A stretch of DNA of 64,000 nucleotides from Cyrtodaria siliqua (taxonomy: Eukaryota; Mollusca; Bivalvia; Adapedonta; Hiatellidae), in assembly GCA_037043455.1 (NCBI GenBank), contig JAWPHD010011485.1, forward strand, positions 19,468-83,467. The letters are read 5' to 3'. The notes beneath the pieces were generated by a model. It was not told the DNA's origin. It searched no databases and saw only the letters and a list, made by a program, of their open reading frames with translations. Within the stretch, counting starts at the first letter, position 1. Each line of letters starts with the position of its first letter. The position numbers were made by a program, and so were the translations under genes. Positions 36,150-48,880 of this stretch are shown here, piece after piece.

Positions 36150-37090
36150 GTTTCTTTAATATTCAATAATTTATATATGAACGCGTGTTTACCGACATTA
36201 TTTAGGTCATCACAATGTCTGAATTCTTTATTGAATAACACGTATCGACTGTTGCGATATAGTTGACCAATATGCCTCGGAGCTATTATTCGCTCAGCTG
36301 TTACTATCGATGTTTGCTAATTGCTAAAGCAGAAATGACATATTCAAAAACCAATTTAAGTGGAAAATATTACTGAAGTCAAAATTTAAGATTTTTGAAT
36401 TGTTTTCAAATATAATTTTTAACCTCTTAGGAACAGTACAAAGTATCTCTATTAGATTCATATTATCTGTGGGCTTTCTTAATCTGTAATCTTTTTAAAC
36501 ATATTAAGAACATGTCTCAAAACAGAAGAAAACGATGTTTTAAAAAATGACTAATTTTGACTTAAGATATTGATAAGTAGCTGTATGAATACGGCTCAGG
36601 TGTTTTTTTATTTAAAGAAAGACATTTAAAAGTTACTAATCATTAATATAACGTCAAAGTTGTCGGTAAAGGACGAACCCACACACATTTGATTGGTATT
36701 TGAATCCTTCAATCTCATTGGTCGGATAGTGTCTTATTACTATTTAAACGACCAGCCCCCAGTTGGATAATCAATTACGCACTACGCGTTTCTATCACAA
36801 CACGAATACTATTCGCTCGGTTTCCGCAGGGGCGGTCCCATCAATGTCATGCGCGCTTCTCTGAATTGTATTATATTATCATATGTAAAATGCCATTGAA
36901 TGCCATGATATTGGGACATTCAATTCTCAGGTGTCTCGAAGTTTACATTAAGGATGGCATAGACACACGATTATGACAGTATTTCAAATTAGTAAGCTTC
37001 TGTGCGAAAGGTGGCATGACTTTGTCCTCAGGCGAATTATCGACAAAGTGCGATAGTATAGGCCCGATTATTTCTTTGCTCCATCATAGA
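36150..37090. other. No gene seen
   Basis: AT-rich, unique-looking sequence. A less AT-rich patch lies at 36770-36860, and no exon was recognised. Confidence 0.5.
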
Positions 37091-37094
37091 TACA

Positions 37095-38062
37095 AAGTGT
37101 ATACATTATATAGGGTCGATCGCAGCGAGTCAAATCAGCGTTAAGTGCCTTATCGCAGAGCATTATTTTAGTGCAATCGCATACATAGAGGAGCCAAATG
37201 CTTTATTAGTGGTAATTAAATCCCCTCTCATAAATAGAGGCGTTAAGTGCCTTATTACATAGCATTGTCTTAGTGCCCTCTAATATACATAGAGGTGTTA
37301 GGTGCCTTATTACAGTGCGGCATTGAGGCTCACACATAGAGGCTTCAAGTCATACATAGAGGCTCAAGTGCCTTATTACATAGCGGTATTTTAATCACCC
37401 TTTCAGAAATAGAGCCGTTAATTGCCTTATTACATAGCATTATTTTCGTGCCCTCTAATATATAGAGACGTCAAGTGCCTTATTACAGTGCGGCGTTGAG
37501 TTCCCCAGCTCACACATAGAGGCATCAAGTCATACATGGAGGCGTTAAATGCGTCTAGTGCCTTACTACAGTGCGGCGTCGAGTGCCCTTTCATACATAG
37601 AGACATTAAGTGCTTTATTACAGAACATTATTTTAGTGCCCTCGCATACATCAAGGCGTCAAATGCCTTATAACATAGCGGTATTTTAATCCCCTCCCAG
37701 AAATAGAGGCGTTAAGTGCCTTATTATATAGCATTATTTTAGTGCCCTCTAATATATAGAGGCGTTAAGTGCCTTATAACAGTGCGGCGTTGAGTTCCCC
37801 AGCTCACACATAGAGGCATCACGTCATACATAGAGGAGTTAAATGCATATCTCTAGTGCCTTACTACAGTGCGGCGTCGAGTGCCCTCTCATACATAGAG
37901 GTGTTAAGTGCCATATTACAGAGCATTATTTTAGTGCTCTCGCATAAAAAGAGTCGCCGAGTGCCTTACTACAGAGCGATATTTTAATCCCCTCTCATAA
38001 ACAAAGGCGTTAAGTTCCTTATTACATGGCATTGTTTTAGTGCATTTTAATACATAGACCTA
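37095..38062. repeat. Higher-order tandem repeat, ~50-55-bp basic unit
   Basis: Basic units read 'gcgttaagtgccttattaca' then 'tagcattattttagtgccct' and 'ctaatacatagagg'. Unit variants ('cagtgcggcgttgag', 'agcggtattttaatcccct') alternate in a set order. A larger period of about 295 bp is visible between the blocks starting near 37478 and 37772, with a shorter version near 37302. No coding content. Confidence 0.85.
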
Positions 38063-38215
38063 TTGTCAACCCTCTTGTGTTTGTGATGAAGTTTACATTT
38101 ATTATTACTTTTGCCTTCTTGTTTGTCTGTTTGCTCGTTTGTTTCTGTGTTTTGTGGTTGACTGTCCTCCTTGAATGATACTTTCCATGTTCGATTTTTT
38201 TATATTTCTTTATGT
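38060..38215 (+). mobile_element. Tail-only fragment of the RT element
   Basis: Begins 'cctattgtcaaccctcttgt' directly at the edge of the tandem repeat and continues through 'gttgactgtcctccttgaat'. The insertion abuts the array. Confidence 0.7.
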
Positions 38216-38394
38216 CCAGTCAACACATCATGTTAGGTTATACTGGGACACCAACTTCAGAGAGAGATGGGACGTCATCCAGGGAGCAAACTCATCTAGC
38301 CAGATTGAGTGAATTGATATCGATTCACAAATGAATAAACTTTATATTTGATTAAGATTTATAACCGCAACCCTTTTGGATCTCAGGAAATCTT

Positions 38395-38437
38395 TACTTA
38401 AACAGGAAGGGACGTTTCTATTTTTGCTCAGTATAGT
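38395..38437. mobile_element. Possible Tc1/mariner terminus
   Basis: 'gacgtttctatttttgctca' followed by 'gtata' resembles, in inverted form, the ends CTCAGCAAAAATA plus TA of the element at 57278-57990. The partner end was not found. Confidence 0.3.
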
Positions 38438-38439
38438 AC

Positions 38440-41080
38440 ACATCACATATTATTCACTTCACATTTCAGATAAATTATATTACTCCCCTCATTTTTATTG
38501 TACACATCTGAAGTTGTTTCGCAAACTTTAGTTCATACTACCAGCGGCCTTTTTGCCGATGATCGTTCCAAATCTGTAACCATTGTAAACCGGTTTATGC
38601 TTGTTTTGTCGCGTTCTTTACTTATAGATGGTTTCTAGATTCTAGTGTGTTTTAAATGCATTGTGTTTACTGTCTATGAACGCTATATGTCTGTTTCGAA
38701 ATTTGTATAATTATACTTTTACCCGTCTCTTTCACAGACAGTCGAAACTGGTCAATGAGTTACATGTGCATGTGTTGCACTGCCTGTTCGACCTTTATAC
38801 TTATTTGTATTACTCTCTTATATTTACTCCTATGCTCCTCAATGTAGCGCCTTGTATATTTCGTGACTGAAGAAAACATACACGTTCTTATGGAGCAACA
38901 AATCTAAAACGCTCAATGAAATTGATGGGATTTTGATATACGAGATAGTTTAGCTAGATTGTATAAGGAAACAGGAAACTAGAAATAAATCATTTATTTT
39001 GGTTCTCTGCAAAGGATGTTTGTTCCGACTCTTCATCACACTGTATGTAGTTTAGTATACAACTGGTAGCGCCTAATGTTTAGTAACTGTTACTAATCAT
39101 ATAGATTAGGAACAATAATGCTTATTAAAATCTTCTGAAAGATCGGCTGTACAAGTATGAGCAACGATACGCGTTAAGAACATAATTTCCGACGCCAATT
39201 GAAAAAGCATGGAAATCTCCCATTTTTACTGCTGACATGCTACATGACCGAATAACTCAGGTATATAAACTGAGGTCCGAGTATTTTTTTCTTTGAATAG
39301 CATTGCTATATTAAACAGTATCTAGGTTATAGTAGTATGCTATACTTTTAAGTTTACTTTCATGGAAAACAACAACAGCAAAATGGAAACAAGTTAGCTG
39401 TACTAAATACATCAATTATTTGATAATTTCTTATTTTTAGAACACAAATTAAACCAAACCTTCAAATAATGAAAATGCTTTTTATGTTTTACTATGTTAG
39501 CTTCATAAAAAGCTGTATTTGGGAGGGTCACATCATCTGATACAAAATTGAATAACACCAGTTGGTCATGAAATTGTATGTCTAACAGTGATTTACAGTT
39601 ACCAATACACATTCTACCTCACACACCCACCAAATACAATAGGCTCGAAATAGGTCCTTATAATATCATTGATAGCAGCACAACAATGCCAACCTCAATT
39701 AAAATTACGGTATTTGCTCGATAGGTCTGCACGAATTGGTATATCTAAGTACATAGAAAATGGATTACAAACTAGTACGTGATTTTAGAAAATTAACATC
39801 ACAAAACATTTCATAGTGATGGTGTGTTTAGTGTTTTGCGATCGTAATTTGATAATGAACTCGTATAAAACATTGATGTACTAGCATAAACACACGTCTC
39901 TCTCAGTGATTTACTTAACATTATGGATAACTTTTATGATATTAAATGTCTAAAACGTTCCATCTTGGCAGTTATATGCTATTTCGTCATTAAAATAATG
40001 TCATCAGGTCAGGATGAAACGTCATAAAACAGCAAATACAAGCGATGGAATATAACAGTGATATTCTAGGTAGGTAAATATTTATCCTGATTCATGACAC
40101 CTATATGAACGAGGCCGTACTTATAGCCATCCCAATATGTGTCTCGTATGTATATTTCTGGATCGATTGTTGTCATAACTTGTGTTTTGTTCAAACGAGT
40201 GCGATAACTAACTATAGTACATGTAACAAGGAAACGCGGGAATTTATTCTATAAATGTACATCACACTTAACTCCGTATAATATTTCAGAAAAAAAGAAC
40301 GGATGTTTTGTAAAAAAACGAATTGCAGCTAGTTAACGAAAGGAAACAACTGTGCTGTTGTAGAGTTCCGCTCTGAAAATTTGAGTCATTTCAGTAATAA
40401 AAAAATCTTTTCTTATTTGTGTTCGTTGGTTACGGGGGATTTTCTTTTCAGTAGTTATTATTTAATTCTAAAATATATCCAATACATGTGCACATATTCA
40501 TTGGGTATTTGCGTTAAATAGATATACATAAATAGGAAATGTAGCATTCAAGAACAACAGTCAACCAAAATGTCAATGAGCACAAAACTGATAAGATGAT
40601 ATTGCGTGAGGGCAATACTTTCCCTAGACAACACCATTTGCATAACTAGCCCAGTTTTCTTGTTAGATAATATTTAACTTTCTTCGCATTTACCCCCACA
40701 ATACGGGCTTGAAATATTAAGAAATATATTCGATCAACAATGCATGCGTAGTATCCAGTGACACTGAATGAGCGTCACGAAACTCGCGTACAGGTAAAAC
40801 CACATCAGCATTTGTCAGATCACATATTTGAAATAAAAAATAAAAATAGATAATACGAAGTATAATAATATTCTTTTAGAGTTATGTTACAAAACAACAT
40901 GCATACTGAGATACGGTAAATGGTAAGATGACTGCTGGTATAAGACAGATTTTGCCAACATTGATTTAACTCGCTTCATTACGAATACTCCATTGTATAT
41001 TGATATATACTCGGTAAACAAATACTTGGACCAGAGGTGATATTTGATGTAAACAAATGGAACAGGCGTCGTAATGTTAA
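38440..41080. other. No gene seen
   Basis: Long AT-rich stretch with short chance open frames. A small minus-strand fragment of the RT-element tail is visible at about 40535-40575 ('gtagcattcaagaacaacag'). A TATA-like 'ggtatataaactgaggtccg' at about 39259 has no recognisable gene after it. Confidence 0.5.
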
Positions 41081-41085
41081 CACAT

Positions 41086-41500
41086 ACTGAAAAGGGGATC
41101 CTTTGCAGCAACAAACACAAACAAGAGATAAATGTAGCCGACTCGGTTTGATTGAGTATGTTCATGAGAGGTAATGTAAAGTGCTACACCTCGGAACTGA
41201 TGATCCCAAAGGACGAAAGGTAATAACACTACTGATTTGTAGTCGGGGCGACTTTTTACGGCCGTCACACAGCACTAAACAAAGATACTGAAAACGGGAG
41301 CCCTTGGAAGCAACAAACACATACAAGAGATAACAGTGGCAGACCCGGTTTTATTGAGTCTATTTAAGAGAGGTAATAAAAAGTGTAACACCTCTTACGC
41401 CTTAAGCGATATTCTGTTTTAAAGCCACAAAGATCGGGATTTATGATTCCAAATGACCGGTAAGTTAAAATACTAATGATTTGTAGTCGGGCAAAAAAAA
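41086..41500 (-). repeat. Two ~200-bp tandem units of the GGATCCC repeat
   Basis: Units start near 41089 and 41289 with 'ctgaaaa.gggatcc(c)tt' and share 'caacaaacac', 'attgagt.t.ttcatgagag' and 'ctgatttgtagtcggg'. Reverse-complement copies lie at 13540-13790 and 45595-45855. A fragment is at 51308-51360. Confidence 0.8.
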
Positions 41501-41914
41501 TGCATATATTACGGGTACGATACATTTGTGTGACTTTACAAGGCAATAACGTTATTGAACTCGAGAAAAAAACAACTTCATCTTGAAAACCTTTTTTAAT
41601 TTGAACAAATAATTATAGAGAATAAATATTTTAAAATACACATGGGTCCGTGTAAAAAATCGACACTGAGTATATCTGCCGATTTCAGGTTTTCAGTAAT
41701 GCCTATTACTTAATTGTGATATCATATCTCTGTCATTTGTGGCTCGATTTTTTTCAATGGCCTGGTGCATGCAATCTGTTTTAAGTTATTGATACATGCA
41801 GTTTAGTAGTCTATGTATAATCAGCTTTACAACTGCATTTATGACTTATGGTACCTTTTTACCGAATGTATGTATTCACCGTCGTATGCATATCATCATC
41901 GGGATGGCTCAAAT

Positions 41915-42090
41915 TTCTGAACTATTGGCATTTTAAATAGTGAGTTCTGCTGAACCCTGGGCAAGAGGGCGTGAACTGTAGGAATAATTTTTCACTACCG
42001 TTCATGAACAGTCTCAATCAAACCGAGACTGCAATATTTTGAGTATTTATCTTGTTCGACGATTTCCATATTTCTCCTTTCGTACTTTTT
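41915..42090 (+). repeat. Dispersed repeat, copy of 43975-44180
   Basis: It shares 'agagggcgtga', 'ctaccg.tcatgaacagtctc' and 'aaccgagactg.aatatt' with 43975-44180 and, inverted, with 3885-4035. Confidence 0.7.
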
Positions 42091-42208
42091 TTATAGCATA
42101 ATTTGATCGAAATTAAAAAAGAATGTCTGACTGTTAATGTAAGTATTCTATCATTACCCTTATGTGCAGGAATGTGGCATCAATTATGTAATTTGCATAT
42201 CATAATTG

Positions 42209-42460
42209 TTCGAGTATATCCGATTTATACTGCTTTTCGAGGGCCGCAGTATAAATCGCATACGAAAAAATATGCTATAAATGGTTTGTACCTTAGCCCA
42301 TTCAATGCAGGTAATTGACATTTTTATTGACAGGTTGTGTTTAAACATTACAACTACGCACGTGTAAAATGGAGTAGGCCATGGTATAACTCGAATCTGT
42401 CATGTATAGCACGGCTGAAATATACCGGCATTTATAGCATGGTTTAGGTTCAGGTATCAT
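42209..42460 (+). mobile_element. MITE-like palindromic repeat, copy 1
   Basis: A palindrome of 'gtatatccgatttatactgc' against 'gcagtataaatcgcatac' (arms about 42212-42233 and 42246-42263) is followed by about 180 bp ('aggtaattgaca', 'gtgtaaaatggagtaggcca', 'gaaatataccggcatttata'). The whole unit is repeated at 46695-46950 with moderate divergence. Confidence 0.75.
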
Positions 42461-42779
42461 AAGCATGAACAAGGGAGCACCATGATGGTACAAATAATGT
42501 ATATACGCATCTTAACAGTGTACGCCTACGCGATAAGATGCTGGCAATTGAACAAACTATTTTACAACTTATCTGTGTGCCGATTATGATATCATAGCCA
42601 ATATCTTAGGTTTTAAGATCGAAAAGGCGTCGAATAAAAATAATGACCCTTCAGAACCAGCAGGGTATTAAACTGGGTAATTATGTTATCGTTATGAAAT
42701 TGTACTGGAATTATAACAATCGGGATGCTAATACGAGCAGATTATTTTGCTTTAAAAATAAATTCGAGCTTATTCGAGC

Positions 42780-43530
42780 TTATGGGATGGCGAGTTGTCC
42801 GTCGTCCGTTAACCTTTGCCTTGTGAACACTCTAGCACATTCATTATTTTTTGGATCAGTACCAGACTTTGCCAGGGTGAATTAGTTTCACAAAAGTTAC
42901 AGCCCTTGATTTGCTAAAAATGATATATTTTGCATTGTGTACACTCTAGCACCTATAATTATATTTGACCTTTAGCAAACTTACAAAGATTGTTAATATC
43001 ATTAACAGCTCGGACAAGTTCGAAAACCAGCCAAATCCTATCAGTAACACCGAAGTTATGGCCCTTGATTTGATGAAAAAATGCCATATTTTGCCTTGTA
43101 CATTGCGGTACGATGCCATTGCGGTTGGACGCTGTGGTTTCTATAGAACCGTAAAGCTCATGTTTGTGAACACTCCAGCACCTTCATTTATTATTTGATT
43201 TTTTACAAAACGTGCAATGGATGTTAATATCAATGAAAGCTTTAAAACCAGCCAGATCGGATCAGTAACACCAGAGATATATCCCTTTTGACTGTAAATG
43301 TCATGTCCTGCCTGGTGAACACTCTAGCACCTTCATTTATTATTTGATCTTTACAAAACTTGCACAGATTGTTAATATCAATAAAAGCGCGGAAAAGTTC
43401 TCGAAAGATAGTCCAATCGGATCAGTAACGCCGGAGTTATGACCCCTACTTTGGTGAAACATGTCATTTTATGCAATGTGTACAATCTAGCAGCTTAATT
43501 TATTATTATTACCTTTATCAAATGTTGCCT
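42780..43530. repeat. Dispersed ~165-bp tandem repeat
   Basis: About four units carry 'gaacactctagcac', 'tttattatttgatctttac', 'gttaatatcaat.aaagc', 'accagccagatcggatcagt' and 'aacaccagag'. Same family as 19040-19745 and 59160-59890. Confidence 0.8.
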
Positions 43531-43539
43531 GACTGTTAA

Positions 43540-45470
43540 TACCAGACACAGCGTATACAAAACGTGTTTTGTCCTCTTGCATATAGGGGCCCCTCTACAG
43601 GGGTAGTACAGTTTGGGGAGCTTGCAGTAATGTACTTTTACAGAGTGTCGGCCTTATGACGCTTACTCCTTCTATACCTTTGAGATCTCAAGTTAATGTA
43701 TGGTGTACTTCGCTATAACGTCTCGGATTTTGGTTCTGCCCACTGTGCCCACGCTCCTCCTACACAACCCTGGTGGAGACGGAGGTGTTGTAGGGGTAGT
43801 TAAATGGGTCAACAGCCACAACAAATACTATTTTTGTTCAGATGTGAATGGCTACTATTCTATTGTGGTATGATAATTTAAGGCACAACTTTTATAAAGC
43901 TGGTGTTGACCTCCAGGCTGCATTAATGGGTCTCTCTACATGGGAATTCTATGTCCACCGCCATATGCTTGCCATCTTCGGGATGGTTTAAATTATGTAC
44001 TATTGATTTTATGAATATTGAGTTCTGATCAACCCGGGGCTAGAGGGCGTGAGCGGTAGCTATCATATCCATCTACCGCTCATGAACAGTCTCAATCTAA
44101 CCGAAACTGAAATATTGTGTATGTGTCGTGTTCGGCCGTTTCCAAAGGTCCATTATCATACTATTTTTCCAGTAATTTACTACTACAAGTTTCGGGTTCA
44201 GTACCCTTTGAGATTTCAAGTTCATGTTTGGTGTATTTCTTATTTAACGATTTGTAGATGTGCAATACGTTTTCATATTTTGGCACCATCATCGGGGGCT
44301 CCAAAGAGGGGAATTAAAAACACAAACAAATGCATATATTGTCCAAATGTGAGTGTATGTGATTCTAATTTGGTATGATCATTTAGGAACTCGAGTCACA
44401 ACATTTATAAAATGTTTTTTTCCTCCTTTGTAAAGGAGTCCTTCTATAGGGTTACATCTTGGGGAGCTTGCAGTACTTTACTAATTTACTAGTTCAGAGT
44501 TTTTCTTAGTTAGGATGTGTAGATGCACCATAATGTAACTTCTTTGGCTTCACTCACTTGAGTCCCCTAGGGGGTAATCGGGTCAAAAGCCACACAAATA
44601 TGGATAGATTGTCCAAATGTGAACGATTATGATTCAAGTGAGTTGCTATGTTCATTGATAATTATTTTATAAACATATATAAAACGGGTTGTGACCTGCA
44701 CAAATCGGCCCCTCTGCAGGGGAACTTACTGTTGCTTACTATTGCATAGTTTCTGCCTTGTGACCTTAACCTATTCTATACCATTTGAAATATATATTTC
44801 ATGTGTGGTGTTTCTTAGGATATGTAGATGCGCAATACGATTTGGTATTTCGGCTCCATCCACTGGGACCCCCTAGTGGGGTAATTAATCCAATAAACAA
44901 ACACACACGTATGGTGTGACCAATTTCGTATGGTCATTAAGGGAGTTCACCTCCTGCATACTGGCCCTCTACTGGGTTACATCTCAGAGAACTTTGCCAT
45001 TGACCGTTCCAAAGCGGTAGCCCTACTGTCAACCCGTTTTGTGTTTGTGACGTCTTATACCTTTATTATTACTTTTGCTATTCTTTTTTGTCTTTTTGCG
45101 TGTTTTTTGGTTTAGTTTGTTCTGTGAAAGCTGCATTTCCTGTTCGATTTTTATACTTACTTTTACAGTTATTTACTATGACGAACTTTCTGTCTTGTGA
45201 CGCTAACAATCACTATACTCTTTGAGATTTCAAGTCCAAGTGTGGTATATTTCTTAGATGCATATGCTCATTACGTTTACGTTTTTGGACCCATCCCCTT
45301 GTGCTCTATAGAGCGTAATCAGGTAAACAAATGCATACAATGTCCAAATGTGAATGCATTCAGTTCTAATTGCGATGGTCATTTAGTGACTTGAGGCACA
45401 ACATATATAAAACGTGATTTGTCCTGTGTAAAGGGGCCCTGTTATATGTTTGACTGTCATTTTGCTCCGT
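43540..45470. repeat. Diverged ~330-bp tandem repeat block
   Basis: Blocks recur in order: 'cccctctacaggggta.tac', 'ttggggagcttgcagta', 'ctatacc.tttgagat.tca', 'atgtgtggtgt', 'tagatg.gcaatacg', 'caaa.gcatatattgtccaaa' and 'ggtatgatcatttag'. At least four units are recognisable. Short open frames here are repeat translations. A fragment of the RT-element tail (44990-45165) is inserted. Confidence 0.7.
44990..45165 (+). mobile_element. Tail-only fragment of the RT element
   Basis: 'ccattgaccgttccaaagcg', 'gtagccctactgtcaacccg' and 'aagctgcatttcctgttcga' match the family tail. Confidence 0.7.
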
Positions 45471-45594
45471 GCAGGCCAAGGGGTGTTGACATAAGTGCCA
45501 CAACAACTAATTTACTCCACCCCAACCACATGAAGCCAATGGGCCGAACCTTTTGACAGCTCTTTCTCAAGAAAACCTGTCTAACTGCATCAAA

Positions 45595-45855
45595 CGTGTG
45601 GGTTGACAATGTGTCGGCCGTAAAAGGTCTCCCCGACTACAAATCAGCATTTTTATTACTAACTGGTCCGTTGAGATCATCAAGCCCAAACTTTGTGACA
45701 TTAAGGCAGAATATCGCTTAAGCCGGTGTAAGGAGGCGTAAGGGGTGTTGCACTCTACATTACCCCGCGTGCACATACTCAATAAAACCGAGTGTGCTAC
45801 TTGTTTGTGTTTGCTGCTTGCAGCGGATCCCCTTTTAAGTATTTATTGACAGTAA
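45595..45855 (+). repeat. Dispersed GGATCC repeat copy
   Basis: Reverse complement of the 41086-41500 unit: 'gcttaagccggtgtaaggag', 'caataaaaccgagtgtgcta' and 'ctgcttgcagcggatcccct'. Confidence 0.75.
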
Positions 45856-46225
45856 CTGTTTACCTGTATACCTGTATACCGGTACCAAAAACTCGCTTAT
45901 GTACTGATGAGAGCATCTATACGGAGTATATCAGGATCATTAAAACGTAATTGCCCATAAATTTTAATATAAAAAAAACAATAAAGTAACGGTATGAATT
46001 TCTCATTTTCATCAATTATGCATACACATTACTTTAATTTGTCTTTAGGTGATTATTAGGTTGTTATAGCTACTGACGTCATCACATTCGGGTTGATATC
46101 GATTGCTAGATAGATCCAAAATACTTGTACATGTACTACATGTACTACATTACTGTCATATAGGAGATTCACATCGTGTTTGCTTTGATCGGGTTTAACT
46201 AATCGCAATACATTGACATACACTT

Positions 46226-46410
46226 TCAGGCGGATGGCCGGGTCGCGCAGTCGATAGAGTAGTTAATTCTCACCAATGCAGATGCAGTTGTACATGAGAA
46301 GATTCGTCAATTACCGTTGAGGAGATTTGAGTTGTCCGGTTTCTCCCAAATCAATGCAACACTAACGCTTACATCCGTGCTCTTTATTGTAATTTGTTTA
46401 TATGGGCTTA
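46226..46410 (+). mobile_element. SINE-like element
   Basis: 'ggatggccgggtcgcgcagt' followed by 'cgatagagtag' resembles a tRNA head with an A box. The body has 'gttgtccggtttctcccaaa', a block shared by several molluscan SINEs. The B box is degenerate. Confidence 0.45.
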
Positions 46411-46694
46411 AAAGTCGTCTTAATAACTGAATTATATCGCGACTAAATTATCTCAAAGGCAGTTATATTCCACCATAGACTCTTGTGTTTTCTGTAATTG
46501 ATTATAAATGTGTTATTGCGTCTTCGTAATTTTAATTAAAACACATATTACAGAACACTATTAGAACAGTTCCATACTTTAAGTTTATCATAGCATATAA
46601 CAATGGAAACCAGGGTGTCTTGTTTATGTATAGTTTTATACTTGTATACGTATATATATATAGGGAGACACTGTTTATTATACGTAATATAAAT

Positions 46695-46950
46695 AGCATA
46701 CTTTTTCGAGTATATGCGATTTATACTGCTTCTCGAGGGCCGCAGGCCCGAGAGTGCAGTATAAATCGCATACGAGAAAAGTATGCTATAAATGTTTTGT
46801 ACCTTAGCCATTGCAGGTAATTGACATTTTGATTGACAGGTTGTGTGTAAACTCACAACTTTGCGCGTGTAAAATGGAGTAGGCCATGGTATAACTGCCG
46901 AATCTATCATTTATAGCACGGCTGAAATATACCGGCATTTATAGCACGGT
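46695..46950 (+). mobile_element. MITE-like palindromic repeat, copy 2
   Basis: The outer arms 'agcatactttttcgagtata' (from 46695) and its reverse complement (to 46787) enclose 'ctcgagggccgcaggcccga' at the centre. The downstream 170 bp match copy 1 at 42260-42460. Confidence 0.75.
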
Positions 46951-47033
46951 TTAGGGTCAGATCTTCAGGTTTATGAAAAATATATCATAAGCAAGAACAA
47001 AGGAAAATCATTAGAGCTATGGTACAATAATAG

Positions 47034-47128
47034 GATAGAGCATGCGTTTTGCACGTATACGGGGAGATAATGCACGAGCGTTAGCGAGTGCATTATCGCC
47101 CGTCCACGTGCAAGACTCATGCTCTATT
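47034..47128. repeat. Imperfect palindrome, ~95 bp
   Basis: 'agagcatgcgttttgcacgt' is mirrored by 'acgtgcaagactcatgctct', with 'gataatgcac' and 'tgcattatcg' inside. A fold-back structure directly downstream of the MITE-like repeat. Confidence 0.8.
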
Positions 47129-47618
47129 GTTTTTATACCACAATCACTAACATATGCTGTGTATATCCTTGGGTATTACACGATGCATAGTGTGTATTTA
47201 GGCTATTGTGGTATACTATATAATACTGGTTAGGTCGAGCTTATACCATTCAATCGGTTTAGAGGTAATATTGGAGAGTGAAGGCGACAATAATCTATAA
47301 CTGATCTCCACACTGTTCAACATCGTATCTAGTTCATTCAACCACTACCCATCAGCTGTGTTATTCTGTTTTGCACTGTACGTTGTACGGCATTTCTGCT
47401 TATATATATTAATAAGAAACGAGCTCTAAAAAAGAACCACCTCATTTAAGAGTGCCCCTTTCAGTTCCCAATTACATTTTATTAATTTAAAAGGGTAATA
47501 TTATGATTATGATACCATACTTGTTATTGCCTTCTCTGTTCTCTTTATAATGTTTAAACACTGTTATATAGGAATTACGTGTGCCTTGTATACAAACATT
47601 GTTCTTCCTATTTTGCAG

Positions 47619-47756
47619 TAATAACCGGCACGGATGGTCAATGTAGAGACGATCCAGATTACAACTGTTAATTAGTTGCGGGAACGTTTAACATATGTGG
47701 AGATGTGCACCATGCCAAAACAGTGTGTCGAAAGTACTGTGGGCTGTGTAATCTCG
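47619..47756 (+). pseudogene. ShKT-type six-cysteine domain exon with a stop codon
   Basis: Acceptor 'ctattttgcag' at 47618 and a weak donor (G|GTCAAA) at 47757 delimit 138 nt in phase 1-1. The 46 codons have cysteines at positions 9, 17, 27, 37, 41 and 44, i.e. C-x7-C-x9-C-x9-C-x3-C-x2-C. That is the spacing of the ShKT fold, which is widespread in secreted invertebrate enzymes and matrix proteins as well as toxins. TAA at 47669-47671 (codon 18, just after the second cysteine) interrupts it. Signal peptide and neighbouring 5' exons were not found. It is best read as an exon of a dying multidomain secreted protein whose next domain is at 48881. Confidence 0.65.
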
Positions 47757-47799
47757 GTCAAAGTAGTTTAAATATTACTCTGCTTGTTTGACGGAAGTC

Positions 47800-48860
47800 G
47801 CATTATTTCGATTATAGCTGTTGTTGATAAGTATGTTACATGCTGCATGAATGTGGAAATAGAGGATGTATTGGATTGGATACAACTACACCAGATCAAT
47901 ATATGCATATGACATAATGTAAACAGTTAAAAGATCAGATCAGACAGTCTTGTATAAGACATGTGTGTCTACATGCACAAATTTAATTTGTTTTATAGAA
48001 GACGTCGTTATTACATGTACAAATATATATCAGCACTGTTGTGTTGTTCATGAAAGTGCACAACAGGCGTGCTAATTTCATATACAAACTCTTTATAGCT
48101 TTTAAATAAACTATAATCTTGCACGGCAGCAGCAGTTGAAGTAATAACACAGATTAGGAGTCGCTAGCACATCACACTTGCTATTTAAATGATCTTGACA
48201 AATACAGAAAGCAAAGAAACATAGCATACCTGCGTATATCAATAAAGGTAAAGAATCTAATTATGACCTTAGGTGTTAATTTGAAAATTCAGTCAGTGTA
48301 TTATACCGATGACCCCCATTGATCTGCACTTGTACAGCACCAATTCAGGGACTAGCTGATCAACTGTGAAACTATAGCTATTTTTAAACAAAACAATAAG
48401 ATTTAATGGAAATTCCGGATTTTATGCATGTACACATTAATCCGGAGATCCGGAGAGCTAATGAACAATCCGCAGTTTTCGGATTTCATGCCAAGATGTT
48501 TCCTATCTCATGTGAACAGTAAATATGATTTTGATTTAGTCTCCTATTATCCATTTACATATATTATATTACCTGTGTATTGTGTGTCCATGGGCTATTT
48601 TTCACATGAATATGTGCTTAGATAATCAAAAATATTTCATTATATCATTTCAAGTAATTTAGAACTTCAACATCAAAGATTATATCATGGAGAATTACAT
48701 ACTACCCAATTTAGAATAATGCCTTGAAATGATCATGTCTTCTTTGTGTATCTCCAATTTTGATAATGCTTTCAACATTGTCCAAGCTATTTAGACATCA
48801 CAATAATAATGTTAGTTTTATATCTCGAATATATGCCGTCATTCCCTTTAAATGAATACA
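47800..48860. other. No gene seen between the two domain exons
   Basis: AT-rich intron-like DNA. No further cysteine-rich exon was recognised on either strand. Confidence 0.45.
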
Positions 48861-48880
48861 AACTGTAAGTATGTCAACAG

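Noticed and set aside
37095..38062. CRISPR-like regularly spaced repeats
   Set aside because: Units are contiguous and degenerate with no unique spacers, and the DNA is eukaryotic.
44049..44378. 109-codon frame
   Set aside because: Part of the ~330-bp tandem repeat block; similar partial frames recur in the other units.
46548..46910. 120-codon minus-strand open frame
   Set aside because: It runs through the palindromic MITE-like repeat; no domain or splice support.
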